A stretch of DNA of 64,000 nucleotides from Schizochytrium sp. CCTCC M209059 (lineage: Eukaryota > Sar > Bigyra > Thraustochytrida > Thraustochytriidae), in NCBI GenBank assembly GCA_000818945.1, contig KN805414.1:126682-190681 (forward strand). The letters are read 5' to 3'. Positions 1-9,311 of this stretch are shown here, in pieces. Every line of letters starts with the position of its first letter. Positions within the stretch are counted from its first letter, which is position 1. Under the pieces are notes generated by a model that was given only the letters and a program-made list of their open reading frames with translations, ran no database searches and was not told where the DNA came from. The position numbers were made by a program, and so were the translations under genes.

Positions 1-599
1 TGACGTGCTTGGGATGTTGCGAGAGATCAGATAAGATTGCTTCGTTCAATGATTGCGAAGACTTCGTCTGTTCCTTATTCCTTACTCGTTCTTTCGTAGA
101 ATGATTGAGTCGAGAAGATATTTTTTTTTCGAACTGGACAGCTTCTTGGCCAAGCACAAACGACTTCTTGGCCAAGCACAAACGACTTCTTGGCCAAGCA
201 CAAACAACTTCTTGGCCAGCAAGCCTTTCGACAGAGAGCAAGCAAATCAGGTCGAAAATTGCAAACGTAAAATCTGAGTTACGCGATGCGCGGAGAATCG
301 TGGCATAGGTACTACGTACGTGGGTGGGCAGCGTGAAAAATTGAAGATTGGCCGACTCCTCCTCCTCAGCAACCGGAAAAAAAGGCGGAGACCACCTAGG
401 CCTAGCACAAAGGCAGACAGACCCTGATCGAGATCGAGCGCATCGGCTGCTAGCAGGCGGGCGGGCGGGCGGGCGGGCAAGTAGGCAGGCAGGCCGGTGG
501 ACCGACGGAGTACAGCAGGCCGTGCAACGAAAGCGACCCAGCCGTGTAAACAAAGAAACACCTGCGAGGTTGACGCGCAGACTCGGAATTCGATCGAGC
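1..599. other. upstream region of SKP1, no gene
   Basis: This stretch carries the presumed promoter and leader of the SKP1-like gene that begins at 600. It holds a short array of 22-bp repeats at 142-219 and a GGGC-repeat tract near 457-480. The reading frame of SKP1 stays open upstream to about 348, but there is no ATG in that extension and its composition is low-complexity, so I treat it as leader. I see no other gene here. Confidence 0.6.
142..219. repeat. 22-bp tandem repeat with embedded 10-bp palindrome, about 3.5 copies
   Basis: The unit CTTCTTGGCCAAGCACAAAC recurs with a 22-bp period starting at 142, 164, 186 and 208; the last copy is partial. Each full copy contains the perfect palindrome CTTGGCCAAG (145-154, 167-176, 189-198), and the fourth copy breaks it. 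The array lies about 380-460 bp before the SKP1 start codon. The spacing is close to two helical turns, so a set of dimer-binding sites is possible. That role is inference. Confidence 0.85.
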
Positions 600-1241
600 A
601 TGATCGAGACCACGTCAGGCACGCCGGCGGAAGCGGAGCAAGCTCAGGCGCTGGCAGAAGCGCAGACGCAGGCGCAGTGCCGACTGATTAGCGCAGACGG
701 CGAAGAGTTCGTGGTGCCGCGATGCATCGCACGGCAGAGCGTGCTCATTCGCGAAATGATCGAGGAGTGCGAAGACGACGAGGCCGCCGCCGACGAAGAC
801 GACGTTGACATCCCAGACGTACCTCTGCCAAACGTAAAGGGCAACGTTTTGAAGACTGTGCTTGAGTTCTGCACCATGCATGCCAAGGACCCGCTCCCCG
901 ACTTCGAAAAGCCGCTCATTTCCGAAATTCTCACAGACTATATTCCTCCCGCCTATGTCGAATTTGTCGACCGCGACCGCGACGAGATCTTCGCCATCAT
1001 CTCATGCGCCAACTATCTTGATATTGCGTCATTGCTTGACCTAGCGTGCGCCAAGATCGCCGCAGAGCTCAAAGCCATGACTCCGGCCGAACGCGCCGAG
1101 GCTTTTGGCCCCCCGGTCAACTTGACGGCAGAGCAGGAGGCCCTCGTTCATGAATACAACAAATGGGAAACCGGGCCAGATGTCGACGACACCACCGCAA
1201 TTGCCACGCCAGAGGATCCCTCTACGCAAAATGACTCTTGA
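600..1241 (+). CDS. SKP1: SKP1-like SCF ubiquitin ligase adaptor
   Basis: The product is 213 residues and matches SKP1, the adaptor that links cullin-1 to F-box proteins in SCF ubiquitin ligases. Residues 28-60 form the start of the BTB/POZ-like fold (RLISADGEEFVVPR), followed by an acidic loop (58-70), then IPLPNV-type and VLEFC segments. The C-terminal helices that bind the F-box run from about 126, with NYLDIASLLDLAC, to about 190, where HEYNKWE stands in place of the usual NQWCEEK end. A roughly 27-residue N-terminal and 23-residue C-terminal extension make it longer than the usual 160-residue protein. I chose the ATG at 600 because the upstream frame has no ATG and looks like leader. No intron is needed. 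Confidence 0.92.
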   Translation: MIETTSGTPAEAEQAQALAEAQTQAQCRLISADGEEFVVPRCIARQSVLIREMIEECEDDEAAADEDDVDIPDVPLPNVKGNVLKTVLEFCTMHAKDPLPDFEKPLISEILTDYIPPAYVEFVDRDRDEIFAIISCANYLDIASLLDLACAKIAAELKAMTPAERAEAFGPPVNLTAEQEALVHEYNKWETGPDVDDTTAIATPEDPSTQNDS

Positions 1242-3145
1242 TCGACATGGGAAGAGATTGAGCGATTTCAAAGGACCTTTCTTCGTAACATCCTGAGGAG
1301 CAGGATTATTCTGAACAACAACTGCACTTCTGGCTGAATGCCGTTTCCCTTTCGGACTTCAAGCGCCCATTCTATTTCCAGTCGGCATCGAAGGCTGGAC
1401 TTCGTCTTTGGTGTCCTCAACGAGCTCACCGAAGGCATTCATTTGTCTTTCTTGCATCGTAACATCGCAACAAGAGGTACGCAATGCTGGGCCAAGAGAG
1501 GCGAAAGATCGAGGCGCATGTCCATACCCGGCCCTAGGGGTTGAAATGAGCGGCAATGAAATGAGCGGCAAGTCACGTCTCTTCCCGTCGAAGAAAACCA
1601 CCAGTGGAACAGTCTTGCAAGTGGATCAATTGTCCGTCCCATTCCAGGATCCCGAGTCAGCATATAACGCTCGGCTTGGCTGACACGAGTTGGATCAAGA
1701 GCCGTTCTACTGGTAAAAAACAAAATGCAAGAGGAGCGATCTCTCGGGGCCTTTTGCTGCTCATGTATACATGTACGCAAGACCAAATAAAGAACAAAAA
1801 AAAGAGCACCTTCTCCCAACCTTCCTCTCTACTGCTTTTCGGCAGCAAGCTGACTGTGAGTGAGGACCATAGTCAACATGTCGTCGTCACACTTTCCTCA
1901 ACCTGTTTTGTAAAGGAAAAATAAGCGGCTTGTTGTTAGCATATCCATCGATCATGTTTTGGAAACGTATAACCAGAAAACCCCACCATGCTCACTCGCT
2001 CTCGCCTCTACCTCCATCGCCCTTCACGCGCACACAGGCGGCGGGCGTCTTGTTCCCCTTTGAAAAAGGGGGGGGCGAACGTCTTGCCTCAAGGTCCACT
2101 CAATTCTATCGATCTTGCCCTCATCGAGCCGTAGCCGCTCGGGCAGCACTACATTTTGTGAAAGCTTGTGTGCATAGTTCTTATCATTGTGGGTAGCCCT
2201 TCGTCCGCTCGCCGCCGCCGACGCCGCCGCCACCATCGCCACCGCTGCCCCCCTCTCCTCATCCGGTTGCGCGCTTCACGTACCTCGGCCATACAAGCAT
2301 TTACGATTTGCTTCTGGCTGACGACCGTCCATTTGAGCCAAGTAGAAGAGCCCTACGCCACTCCTACAACTGACTTTACCGTGGATTTCCTTCGCCTGAC
2401 GCAGACGGTCTCTGACTGCGTTGTGGAGGCTCCGGCTGTCCGCGAATGCTTTGATGTCGTCCAGCATCTCGCGGGCGCTTCGCTTCGCAGACGTTCGGTA
2501 GCGCTCAGGCAAGACACACTCATCGTCTACGAGAGCGACGCAGTGTTGCCTCCCAAGCTTGGTGAAACAAAACACGCAAGCGCTCGGCTCACGGGAGACG
2601 CCGAGCCCAACACAAAAACTTGCCAGGTCAGAGCGCGAGGAGAATCTGCTCGCGGTTATGGCCACCATGTTCGCCCGTCGCAAGCGGTTTGGTCGTATAT
2701 AATCCCAAAGAAACGAAGCCCCAACACGCGGCCCATTCACTGTCGATCAAGCTCTCGCCCGCGCTCTTTTTATGTAGAAAATCAGGCAACGCGTCACCTG
2801 CGCACGTGGCGGCGCGGGCGACGGTATGGCGTTCTTCTGTTCGCAAGTCTGCCAGGCTGCCAGCCTGCCTGTAAGGTCGCGCACAGGGACAGAGCGCTCA
2901 CGTCCCTGGCAACGTAGACATTATCGTGCACACGGCGCCGCGGCATGAAATCAACTTGGACCCGGCGCGGCGTGAGCGAGCAAAACTCCATCGCGAGCGA
3001 GGTTGGAGTCGCGGCGACGCTCGCGCGGGACGCGGCCGAGGAGCTGCGCTACGAGCAGGGCGCCTTGACGAGGCCGAGCTGCCGGCCGACGGATCGCCCG
3101 GGAGAGGTACTCGCGATCGCGAGGGGAGCGGGAAGATAAGATAAG
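1242..3145. other. long intergenic region, at most one doubtful gene
   Basis: This lies between the SKP1 stop and the JmjC gene start. An AATAAA at 1786-1791 could serve transcripts from the left. Several overlapping short ORFs exist on both strands around 1340-1924, but none shows a recognisable domain or convincing composition. The only piece with protein-like character is on the minus strand at 2276-2668, listed separately. Confidence 0.5.
2276..2668 (-). CDS. possible orphan gene, unrecognised (partial or spliced)
   Basis: I do not recognise this protein. From the ATG at 2668 it reads 130 residues. The middle part looks like a real soluble protein: a charged helical segment around RYRTSAKRSAREMLDDIKAF and VRDRLRQAKEIHGK, unlike the shadow frame on the other strand. 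A TATATA-like run lies about 30 bp upstream on the minus strand (near 2696-2702). The frame ends just after a GTACGT that would be a good 5' splice site, and a second protein-like segment (VLPERLRLDEGKIDRIEWTL) sits further downstream around 2100-2160, so a spliced gene is possible. I could not fix an acceptor. It may equally be non-coding. Confidence 0.25.
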   Translation of the reverse strand: MVAITASRFSSRSDLASFCVGLGVSREPSACVFCFTKLGRQHCVALVDDECVLPERYRTSAKRSAREMLDDIKAFADSRSLHNAVRDRLRQAKEIHGKVSCRSGVGLFYLAQMDGRQPEANRKCLYGRGT

Positions 3146-4711
3146 ATGTCTGTCCTCAGACAGCGGCGCGGAGGCGCTCCTGGTGCCGGCGCCGGCGCCG
3201 GAGCAACTCCGGCAGCCGCCGCGGAAGCGGAGACCAAGGGCAAGGCACCGGTCAAAGTGGGCGGCGTCAATGTGTACAAGGCGCTGGGGATCATCATGTT
3301 GGTGGGACTCATCGGCACCATCACGAGATACTATCGCGAGAAGGACCCGACCAAGAAGCATCTTGTCTGGGAGCGCATCGTCGAGGACGCGGGCACTGGG
3401 TTTCTCGTGTACTTTTGGGATCGGAGTGGAGCGTTTACTGCCAAGGAGCAAATCTCTGCCATTATTGACAAGGGCGAACCAATGGTGATTGTCAATGCAC
3501 CGACCGATACCTGGAAAGCCGTTCCCAAATGGACGTCCACGTACATTGCCGAGACCGTCCCGGAGCTCAAGGGAGTTCGCAGCAAAAAGACCTCTGACGT
3601 CTTTTACAATGAAAATCTTAACTCGCTGGCGAAAGCCGCTCTTGAGGCTGACATTGGCCACGCGCCCACCGAGGAGACGCTCGAGTCCATGGCGACACAA
3701 GATTTCTTTGCTCACGCGAATAGCAATGGCGAGGACGGCTCGGTGTCCTCCTCCTACGAGTACTTTGCAGACGATCTCTTTGATCCAGAGCTTGAGGCGC
3801 TCCGTCTCGATCTGGTCTCCTCGAACGAGTCTGCGCCGGCGGCCGAGTCTGGCGTGGAGATCTTCACGTCGGCCAGAAGACACGAAAACGCCTATCTCTG
3901 GCTCGCTCGTAGCCGCATCAAGGCGGCGCTTCACTATGACACCACCAACAACTTCAACGTGCAAGTCATGGGCCGAAAGCAATTCTCGGTCGCACCATCC
4001 GCGCAGTGGTACAACGCAGAGATCTATCCCTCATTCCACGTCTCTGCGCGCCAGTCGCGTCTCCCTGCTCCCTGGAAACCCGTCTTTGGCAAGCGCAATG
4101 TCACCCTCATGCCTGGTCAGGCCCTCTACATTCCTGCATATCATTTGCACGCCGCCGAAAGCGTCACCGACACGGCGAACGTCAACTTCTTCTCGAGGTC
4201 CCGCCTGCGGATCGGTCACAAATTCTGGCTTCAGGAGGAAAGAATTATGCCAAAGCCTCTTCGCGACCTCCTTGTACATCATCCATCCGAGTATCCCAAC
4301 ATGGTTGCCATTTTTGTACTCGGCTTTTCTGTTGCGGTCAAGAACCATGCATGCGCCAGTCGCACCGATAAAAAGTTCGACTTGGAAAGCATCAAACCCC
4401 ACATTGCAGAGATCCTTGAGCGCCGCTTTAGCCACGACTGGGACGCCTACGGCTGTGGCGATTGGAAGGCGTCGCAGTGCCCGGACCTCTCGCAAACTGT
4501 CGAAGGTATGCCCGAATCAATCCGCAAGTCCTTTGGCGATATTTTCGCGGATAATCTCAAGGTCTTTAAGCACGAACCTTGCGAGCAGCTTCATCCCGTG
4601 CTCGACATGTTTCTCGCTGACTGGTGGGAGGCCACCGTTGCTTCGGCGGTCGGCTTTGACAAAATGTGTCTCTTTCTCCGCTGTCTCACACTTCCTGCCA
4701 AGGATCCGTAG
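3146..4711 (+). CDS. membrane-anchored JmjC/cupin-type Fe(II)/2-oxoglutarate oxygenase
   Basis: The product has 521 residues. After a low-complexity Ala/Gly head, one hydrophobic segment (about 43-61, ALGIIMLVGLIGTI) should anchor it in a membrane. The rest resembles the cupin_8/JmjC hydroxylase family, which uses Fe(II) and 2-oxoglutarate to hydroxylate proteins or small RNAs. The iron ligands are visible: H263 and D265 in LHYDTTNNF, and the distal H335 in the IPAYHLHAAES motif, where Pro+5 is His as in JMJD5-like enzymes. GRKQF around 276-280 is also typical. The substrate is unknown. The C-terminal 150 residues show no domain I know. It converges with the EF-hand gene downstream. Confidence 0.8.
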   Translation: MSVLRQRRGGAPGAGAGAGATPAAAAEAETKGKAPVKVGGVNVYKALGIIMLVGLIGTITRYYREKDPTKKHLVWERIVEDAGTGFLVYFWDRSGAFTAKEQISAIIDKGEPMVIVNAPTDTWKAVPKWTSTYIAETVPELKGVRSKKTSDVFYNENLNSLAKAALEADIGHAPTEETLESMATQDFFAHANSNGEDGSVSSSYEYFADDLFDPELEALRLDLVSSNESAPAAESGVEIFTSARRHENAYLWLARSRIKAALHYDTTNNFNVQVMGRKQFSVAPSAQWYNAEIYPSFHVSARQSRLPAPWKPVFGKRNVTLMPGQALYIPAYHLHAAESVTDTANVNFFSRSRLRIGHKFWLQEERIMPKPLRDLLVHHPSEYPNMVAIFVLGFSVAVKNHACASRTDKKFDLESIKPHIAEILERRFSHDWDAYGCGDWKASQCPDLSQTVEGMPESIRKSFGDIFADNLKVFKHEPCEQLHPVLDMFLADWWEATVASAVGFDKMCLFLRCLTLPAKDP

Positions 4712-5257
4712 GACTTCTCTTCGCGCGAGAGATCTTGCAAGCAGCGAGTCGCAGTCGTCGGCGAGCCCCGAGCCACAGTCTCTTCTCTCGTGTTTTCTGC
4801 GAACGCGCAAGAAAGACCCAGAGCAATTGCGATTGCAAAGCGCTCAGACGAAAGGGCAATGCACTTATCAGCGAACTCAATGTTTAGAAAAATAGAATCG
4901 AGGAGGGTGTCCTTGAAACGTCGTGCCTCACGTTCTCCAAGTTTCGCGGAATTTTAAATACAAAAAATTGTGTGCTTTCGATGCAGATCATTTTTTCGTC
5001 TTGGAAAAAAAAATGAGGGAAAAGTAAAATAAAACCCTTGATTGGAAAAGCTAGTGCAAGTCGCAATCGGTTTAGCCATAGGCCTATGTTCGATCCTTGG
5101 GGCAGAATAATCTGATGCTCTTTGGGATTCTAAAGCATTTATTCGCTGTTCCTTGAGCCAAGGATACCCAATGTGCAGATTGGTACTGGACGTACATAGA
5201 GTCCCTTGACGACGTGATCAGTAGAGCGCTTAGCAATCAAAAAAAAAAAGAGGCGAC
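4712..5257. other. convergent 3' flanks, no gene
   Basis: These 546 bp separate two stop codons facing each other (JmjC gene and EF-hand gene). The sequence turns AT-rich from about 4900, with poly-A runs and AATAAAA-like strings near 5030, as expected for 3' untranslated regions and terminators. No gene is evident. Confidence 0.6.
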
Positions 5258-8200
5258 TCAAGCGCGCGTCGCAGTCGGCAAAAAGGCTTCGACAAGCTTG
5301 TGAATGAAGACATAGTCCACATCTGGACTCTGGCGCAGCGCGATCTGCTGCTCTTTGAGGCTATGCAGCTCAAAGTCCCCCATTCGCTGCTCCACGGATC
5401 GAGGATCAATGTGCAGATCGACACTTGACCCACGTCGATGTCCTCGACGATGCGATCGAATCGCTTGAGAGGAAGTGCTGCAAGACGACATGGAGCGCAA
5501 CTTGCGGTCCACACGGCGATGTTCGCCAAGAGATAGAATCACTGTCGATACCACAGAGTCCCGATCATCATCATTGCCGCCACTGCCGCTAATGATCGAC
5601 CGACGAGACATTGCCGGACCAATGCGTGATGCGGCTAGCGCCTGCGCCGCCAAGTCTTCCTTTTGTTGCCGAATGTCCTCTCCAAAAACGAGCACGTCCT
5701 TGAAGAGAATCACACCACGATCCCCGCGCGAGACACGCGTGACCACCACATCCAGGAGATAGTTCGCCAAGACGGGGTCTATTACATCAAGACCTGCGTT
5801 CACCAGCGTTTCGAGTTCATGAGCCTCGACAAAGTCTCTCTCCCTCTCGGGCGACAAAAGTGCATTGAACGTCAGACGCGCTCGTTCGCGTCTCGTCCCT
5901 TGAAGCGCTGTGGTGATGGACACGAGAAACTCGGAAAAGCTGAGCTCGCCGTTGCGGGAGGTGTTGGCAGCCACGAAAAGACGTTCGCAGAGAAGTTTTG
6001 CTGCGGGTTGGACCTCAAAGCCGACTTGAGCATTGACGAGACCTGCAACAAAAGCCTCGCGGGTGACCGTTCCCTTGAGTGAACAAGGTTTGAGACGCTG
6101 AAAAGAGTTTCGCGCGGCTCGTGCTAGCGCCACACTCACACCGAGCTCCCGTAAGAATTTGCCAGGTCGTGGTGTGTTCGCATCTTGTGCTTCTCCGTCT
6201 TTGGGCGGAGGGACTGGTTTGCCGCCAGGTGTTGGCGTGGACGGATCTGCTACTGAGGCTTCACTCGCTGGTTCCCCTTGTGCTCCTGATGCTGTGGCCA
6301 TCTGCATTGATCGAGCGCACTTTAGCTCGTGCGAAGTAACCATGGCTACTTTGATCCGCGTTTGAAGTGTATTGAGCAATCCTTTTTTCGCCTTTTGGAG
6401 GGACATAGCATTGGCCATAAAGTTCTTGGGCTTGGCCCCCGAAGCAAGCTCCGTTCGTGAGCCAGCCGTTTCTTCAGGAGTAGATTTTCCAGCGTGCCGT
6501 CCATTGCGAAGACCAAGCCCACGTCTCGCAATGCCTTCCTTCTTTACGGCGGTGATTTGCGGGAAACAATCTGCAATGAGCCTCACCAGCTCAGGTAGTC
6601 CACTCTTGGCGTTCCACAGTCCCTTGAAGTCCTCAAAGTCCATCTGGCTCTCTTGCACGTTTTGCTCTTCTAAATTGCGCAGCATCTCTTCCTCGGCGAC
6701 ACCGTCATCGTTTAGCCAGTCTCCCGCCGAATCGAAGCTGCCAAGCGAAATGTCGTCATCGTCATTGTCGTCGTCGCTCTTCGAGCTGTACATGTCGAAG
6801 TTGTCGTCTGGGCTATCGGATCGGCCAAGACGACTGTCGCCAAGACGATCGTCCGCATTCCGATGCGACCCACGAATGCACGCAAAATCACCAATCTCCT
6901 CATCATTGTCTGCATCTACGTCTTCGACGTTATCCTCCTCGCCATTGCCACTGTCCTCGTCGTCGTCCCCACGAGACCGATGTACTCTGGTCTTTTGCCG
7001 ATCACGACGGTGTTGCTTTGCAAAGTCGCGAAGAGCCTTGCGCATGAGGGCGCGGCGCTTTCGTTGCGTTTGCGCAAATGCCTCTTCGCGCTGCGTCCTG
7101 CGCTCATGCGCGCCAACAATCCATGCCATGAGAACGCCGAAATCACTGGTGAGCGCCGAGTCGGCGTTGCAGCGCAAAAGCGTGAAAATATCGTGTTGCG
7201 AAATGAAGCCGTCTCGGTCGGTGTCCAGGACCTCAAAACAGAGAAATAGCTTTTGCTGCGTCGTACCGAGCATGAACGTCGAGAGATATGTGGCGAACTT
7301 TGCAAAGGTAAGCCCTTCGCGTCTCTCTGCCGGGTCTCGCCCGCACATAACCGAAAAGATGCGCTTAATCATCGCGCTTTCACCAGGGTTCATGAACACT
7401 CGGGAAAGCACTTGCTGAAACATGGAAAGCGACATGGCTTTTCGAGCCAGCAGACCCTTTTGCTGGAGCGCGAGCTGGCTCGCCTTGAGCGCGTGCGTTT
7501 CGTCGTCCGCGTGCGCTGTTGAGTCTGCCGCCAAGAGCTCGTCTGCCTGCGAGACGGGCCCACTTTCATCCTTGTCTCGAACAATGGCTCGGAAGACGCG
7601 CTCGGCGGCTTCCATTTGCGGCGCGTTAAAGAGACAGCGCTGTGTGCGATAAAATTTGTCCGCGTATGTAAGCTCCTCTTCTTCCTCTGGATCTGAGATT
7701 CTGCCCATGACAGATCGCTTGCTCGACGCCGCGAGGGATTTGGCAGGCTTCTTGGAAGCTGCCTGCGGCCCAGGTCCGCCAGCAGGAGTGGAATTGCTTC
7801 CCGGGGCCGGATTCGCTGGACTCGAAGATGCTGTCGCTTCGGTGTCGAGTGACTTGCGCCGTAGTTTGGCAAGAGCCTGTTTGCGGGCTCGTTCGCGTTT
7901 TGCGGCTCCGGCACGCACAGAGGGCCTTGCGATTGCTATTTTGGTGGGTGGAATGACTTTGCGAGCCTCCGTCTCAGGATATTTTTCCTTGAAGTGACGA
8001 AGCCGCTTGGCTGCGGCACTTCGATGGTGTTCCGTGACCCTCGCTTCAGCAAGCTCACGGATGCGGCTCTTCATCTCCTCGCGAACGGCGGGGTTGGCGG
8101 TCGCAACACGAGCGCTCTGTGAGATTTGCCTCATGAGCAGTTGGTTTTGTAGCTGTTGTTTCTTCCACTCGCTGTCCGTCTTGGAGCGCCGCGAGACTTC

Positions 8201-8509
8201 TTCAAAGGTGCTCTTGAAGTACTCCGCGATGCGCTGACATTCTTCTTCTTCCCGAAACATTTCGTCTTGCACATTTTGCAGCGTAACCTTGGCGTTGCAG
8301 GCGAAGGCGCGTTCCTCTTCTTTACGTTTTCTGGCGATCTCTTTGACGCGTCTCTGATCCACGGCGTCCATGAGCGCGTCCAGGGTGGCGTGCCGCTGAT
8401 CCGGAACGACGTGCTGCTGGTGCTTGCTCTGGAAGTCGTACAGCAGCTGCATGATCGACGTCCGGCGCACCACGCCTTGCGCGGCGTCCTCCGTCTGCGC
8501 CTCTGTCAT
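5258..8509 (-). CDS. large EF-hand protein, 1083 residues, otherwise unrecognised
   Basis: The open frame extends to 8554, but that codon is TTG; the first ATG is at 8509 and gives 1083 residues. The N-terminal third is basic and helical, with likely coiled coil (RKRKEEERAF, FREEEECQRIAEYFKSTF). A canonical EF-hand loop lies near residue 426 (DTDRDGFISQHD), preceded by a pairing helix region. A second, degenerate loop near residue 846 reads NTSRNGELSFSE. Between them is an acidic Asp/Asn-rich stretch (about 520-620). The arrangement suggests a calcium-responsive scaffold, possibly cytoskeletal; that is inference. It converges with the JmjC gene. Confidence 0.8.
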   Translation of the reverse strand: MTEAQTEDAAQGVVRRTSIMQLLYDFQSKHQQHVVPDQRHATLDALMDAVDQRRVKEIARKRKEEERAFACNAKVTLQNVQDEMFREEEECQRIAEYFKSTFEEVSRRSKTDSEWKKQQLQNQLLMRQISQSARVATANPAVREEMKSRIRELAEARVTEHHRSAAAKRLRHFKEKYPETEARKVIPPTKIAIARPSVRAGAAKRERARKQALAKLRRKSLDTEATASSSPANPAPGSNSTPAGGPGPQAASKKPAKSLAASSKRSVMGRISDPEEEEELTYADKFYRTQRCLFNAPQMEAAERVFRAIVRDKDESGPVSQADELLAADSTAHADDETHALKASQLALQQKGLLARKAMSLSMFQQVLSRVFMNPGESAMIKRIFSVMCGRDPAERREGLTFAKFATYLSTFMLGTTQQKLFLCFEVLDTDRDGFISQHDIFTLLRCNADSALTSDFGVLMAWIVGAHERRTQREEAFAQTQRKRRALMRKALRDFAKQHRRDRQKTRVHRSRGDDDEDSGNGEEDNVEDVDADNDEEIGDFACIRGSHRNADDRLGDSRLGRSDSPDDNFDMYSSKSDDDNDDDDISLGSFDSAGDWLNDDGVAEEEMLRNLEEQNVQESQMDFEDFKGLWNAKSGLPELVRLIADCFPQITAVKKEGIARRGLGLRNGRHAGKSTPEETAGSRTELASGAKPKNFMANAMSLQKAKKGLLNTLQTRIKVAMVTSHELKCARSMQMATASGAQGEPASEASVADPSTPTPGGKPVPPPKDGEAQDANTPRPGKFLRELGVSVALARAARNSFQRLKPCSLKGTVTREAFVAGLVNAQVGFEVQPAAKLLCERLFVAANTSRNGELSFSEFLVSITTALQGTRRERARLTFNALLSPERERDFVEAHELETLVNAGLDVIDPVLANYLLDVVVTRVSRGDRGVILFKDVLVFGEDIRQQKEDLAAQALAASRIGPAMSRRSIISGSGGNDDDRDSVVSTVILSLGEHRRVDRKLRSMSSCSTSSQAIRSHRRGHRRGSSVDLHIDPRSVEQRMGDFELHSLKEQQIALRQSPDVDYVFIHKLVEAFLPTATRA

Positions 8510-9311
8510 CTTATCTTGACACTGACTGGCACGCCCTTGCGACGGGAGTTCCAACCGACCGGCGAGAACACTGGCCGCGCTGCAGCGCCGCCCCGCGAGC
8601 TATGAGCACCCTGGCTAATCAGCGCTCCCCGCCGCCTCGCGGACAGTCGGTCATCGAGGTTCTGTTCTGCCAGTTCAGGGTGCCCATTGCGGCGCGGAGT
8701 GCCCTACAGAAGAGGAAAGAAAAGGAAGAAAAGGTGTGTACTCCTACGATCGTCACTGCTGGTGTCACTTGCCAGTGATTCATGTATAGCACACAGTATG
8801 GATACCTATAGGTGTAGTCTGGGTTGGACCTGGGGTCCCATGACGCCTTCGTTGCCGCGCCTCACTGTGAAGGTGGCCTGGTCGTGCGCCTGGGTCACGT
8901 ATCCCGACCCTCATCCGTTGTAGGACGGGTTTCCCCAGCGCGAGTGCATGAAGACGGGTTCCGGGTCTCCGGGTCCGTCGTTTTCGTCTTCGGTGGCGTC
9001 GCCGGGAAGCAGACCGCCCCGGCGCGTGAAGTGGCTGACGTCGCTAGCTGTCTCCATGGGGGGTCTGACTGGAACTCGCCGAAGCCGGCTCCGAATCATC
9101 CGTTTGCCCGGCGAGTCGGACCCGGGCACGGCAATAATGTTTGGCACACTGTCACGGAATGAAATATTAAATGTGTGAGTGAGTGAGTGAGTGAGTGCAT
9201 GTGAAGAAAAATAAAACGCACTTGATTAGTTGCTACTACCTAGGCTAGGGCGTCAAATCTTGCGTCGGTGGGGAAATGGCGGGAGCACCATTGTCTTTAT
9301 TATTCTACGAA
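8510..9311. other. intergenic region with (GAGT)n microsatellite
   Basis: These 802 bp contain the promoter of the EF-hand gene and the 3' flank of the OYE gene. A GTGAGTGAGT tract sits at about 9174-9196, followed by AATAAAA near 9210. Short ORFs on both strands at 8687-9178 lack any recognisable domain. I see no gene. Confidence 0.5.

Noticed and set aside
348..599. N-terminal extension of SKP1
   Set aside because: The frame is open but has no ATG, and the translated sequence is Arg/Gly/Ala repeat with no similarity to SKP1.
1439..1819. Minus-strand 126-residue frame after SKP1
   Set aside because: Composition is erratic and it overlaps other frames of similar length; no domain or start context supports it.
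8687..9178. Short frames in the EF-hand/OYE spacer
   Set aside because: They overlap on both strands, lack domains and end in the GAGT microsatellite.
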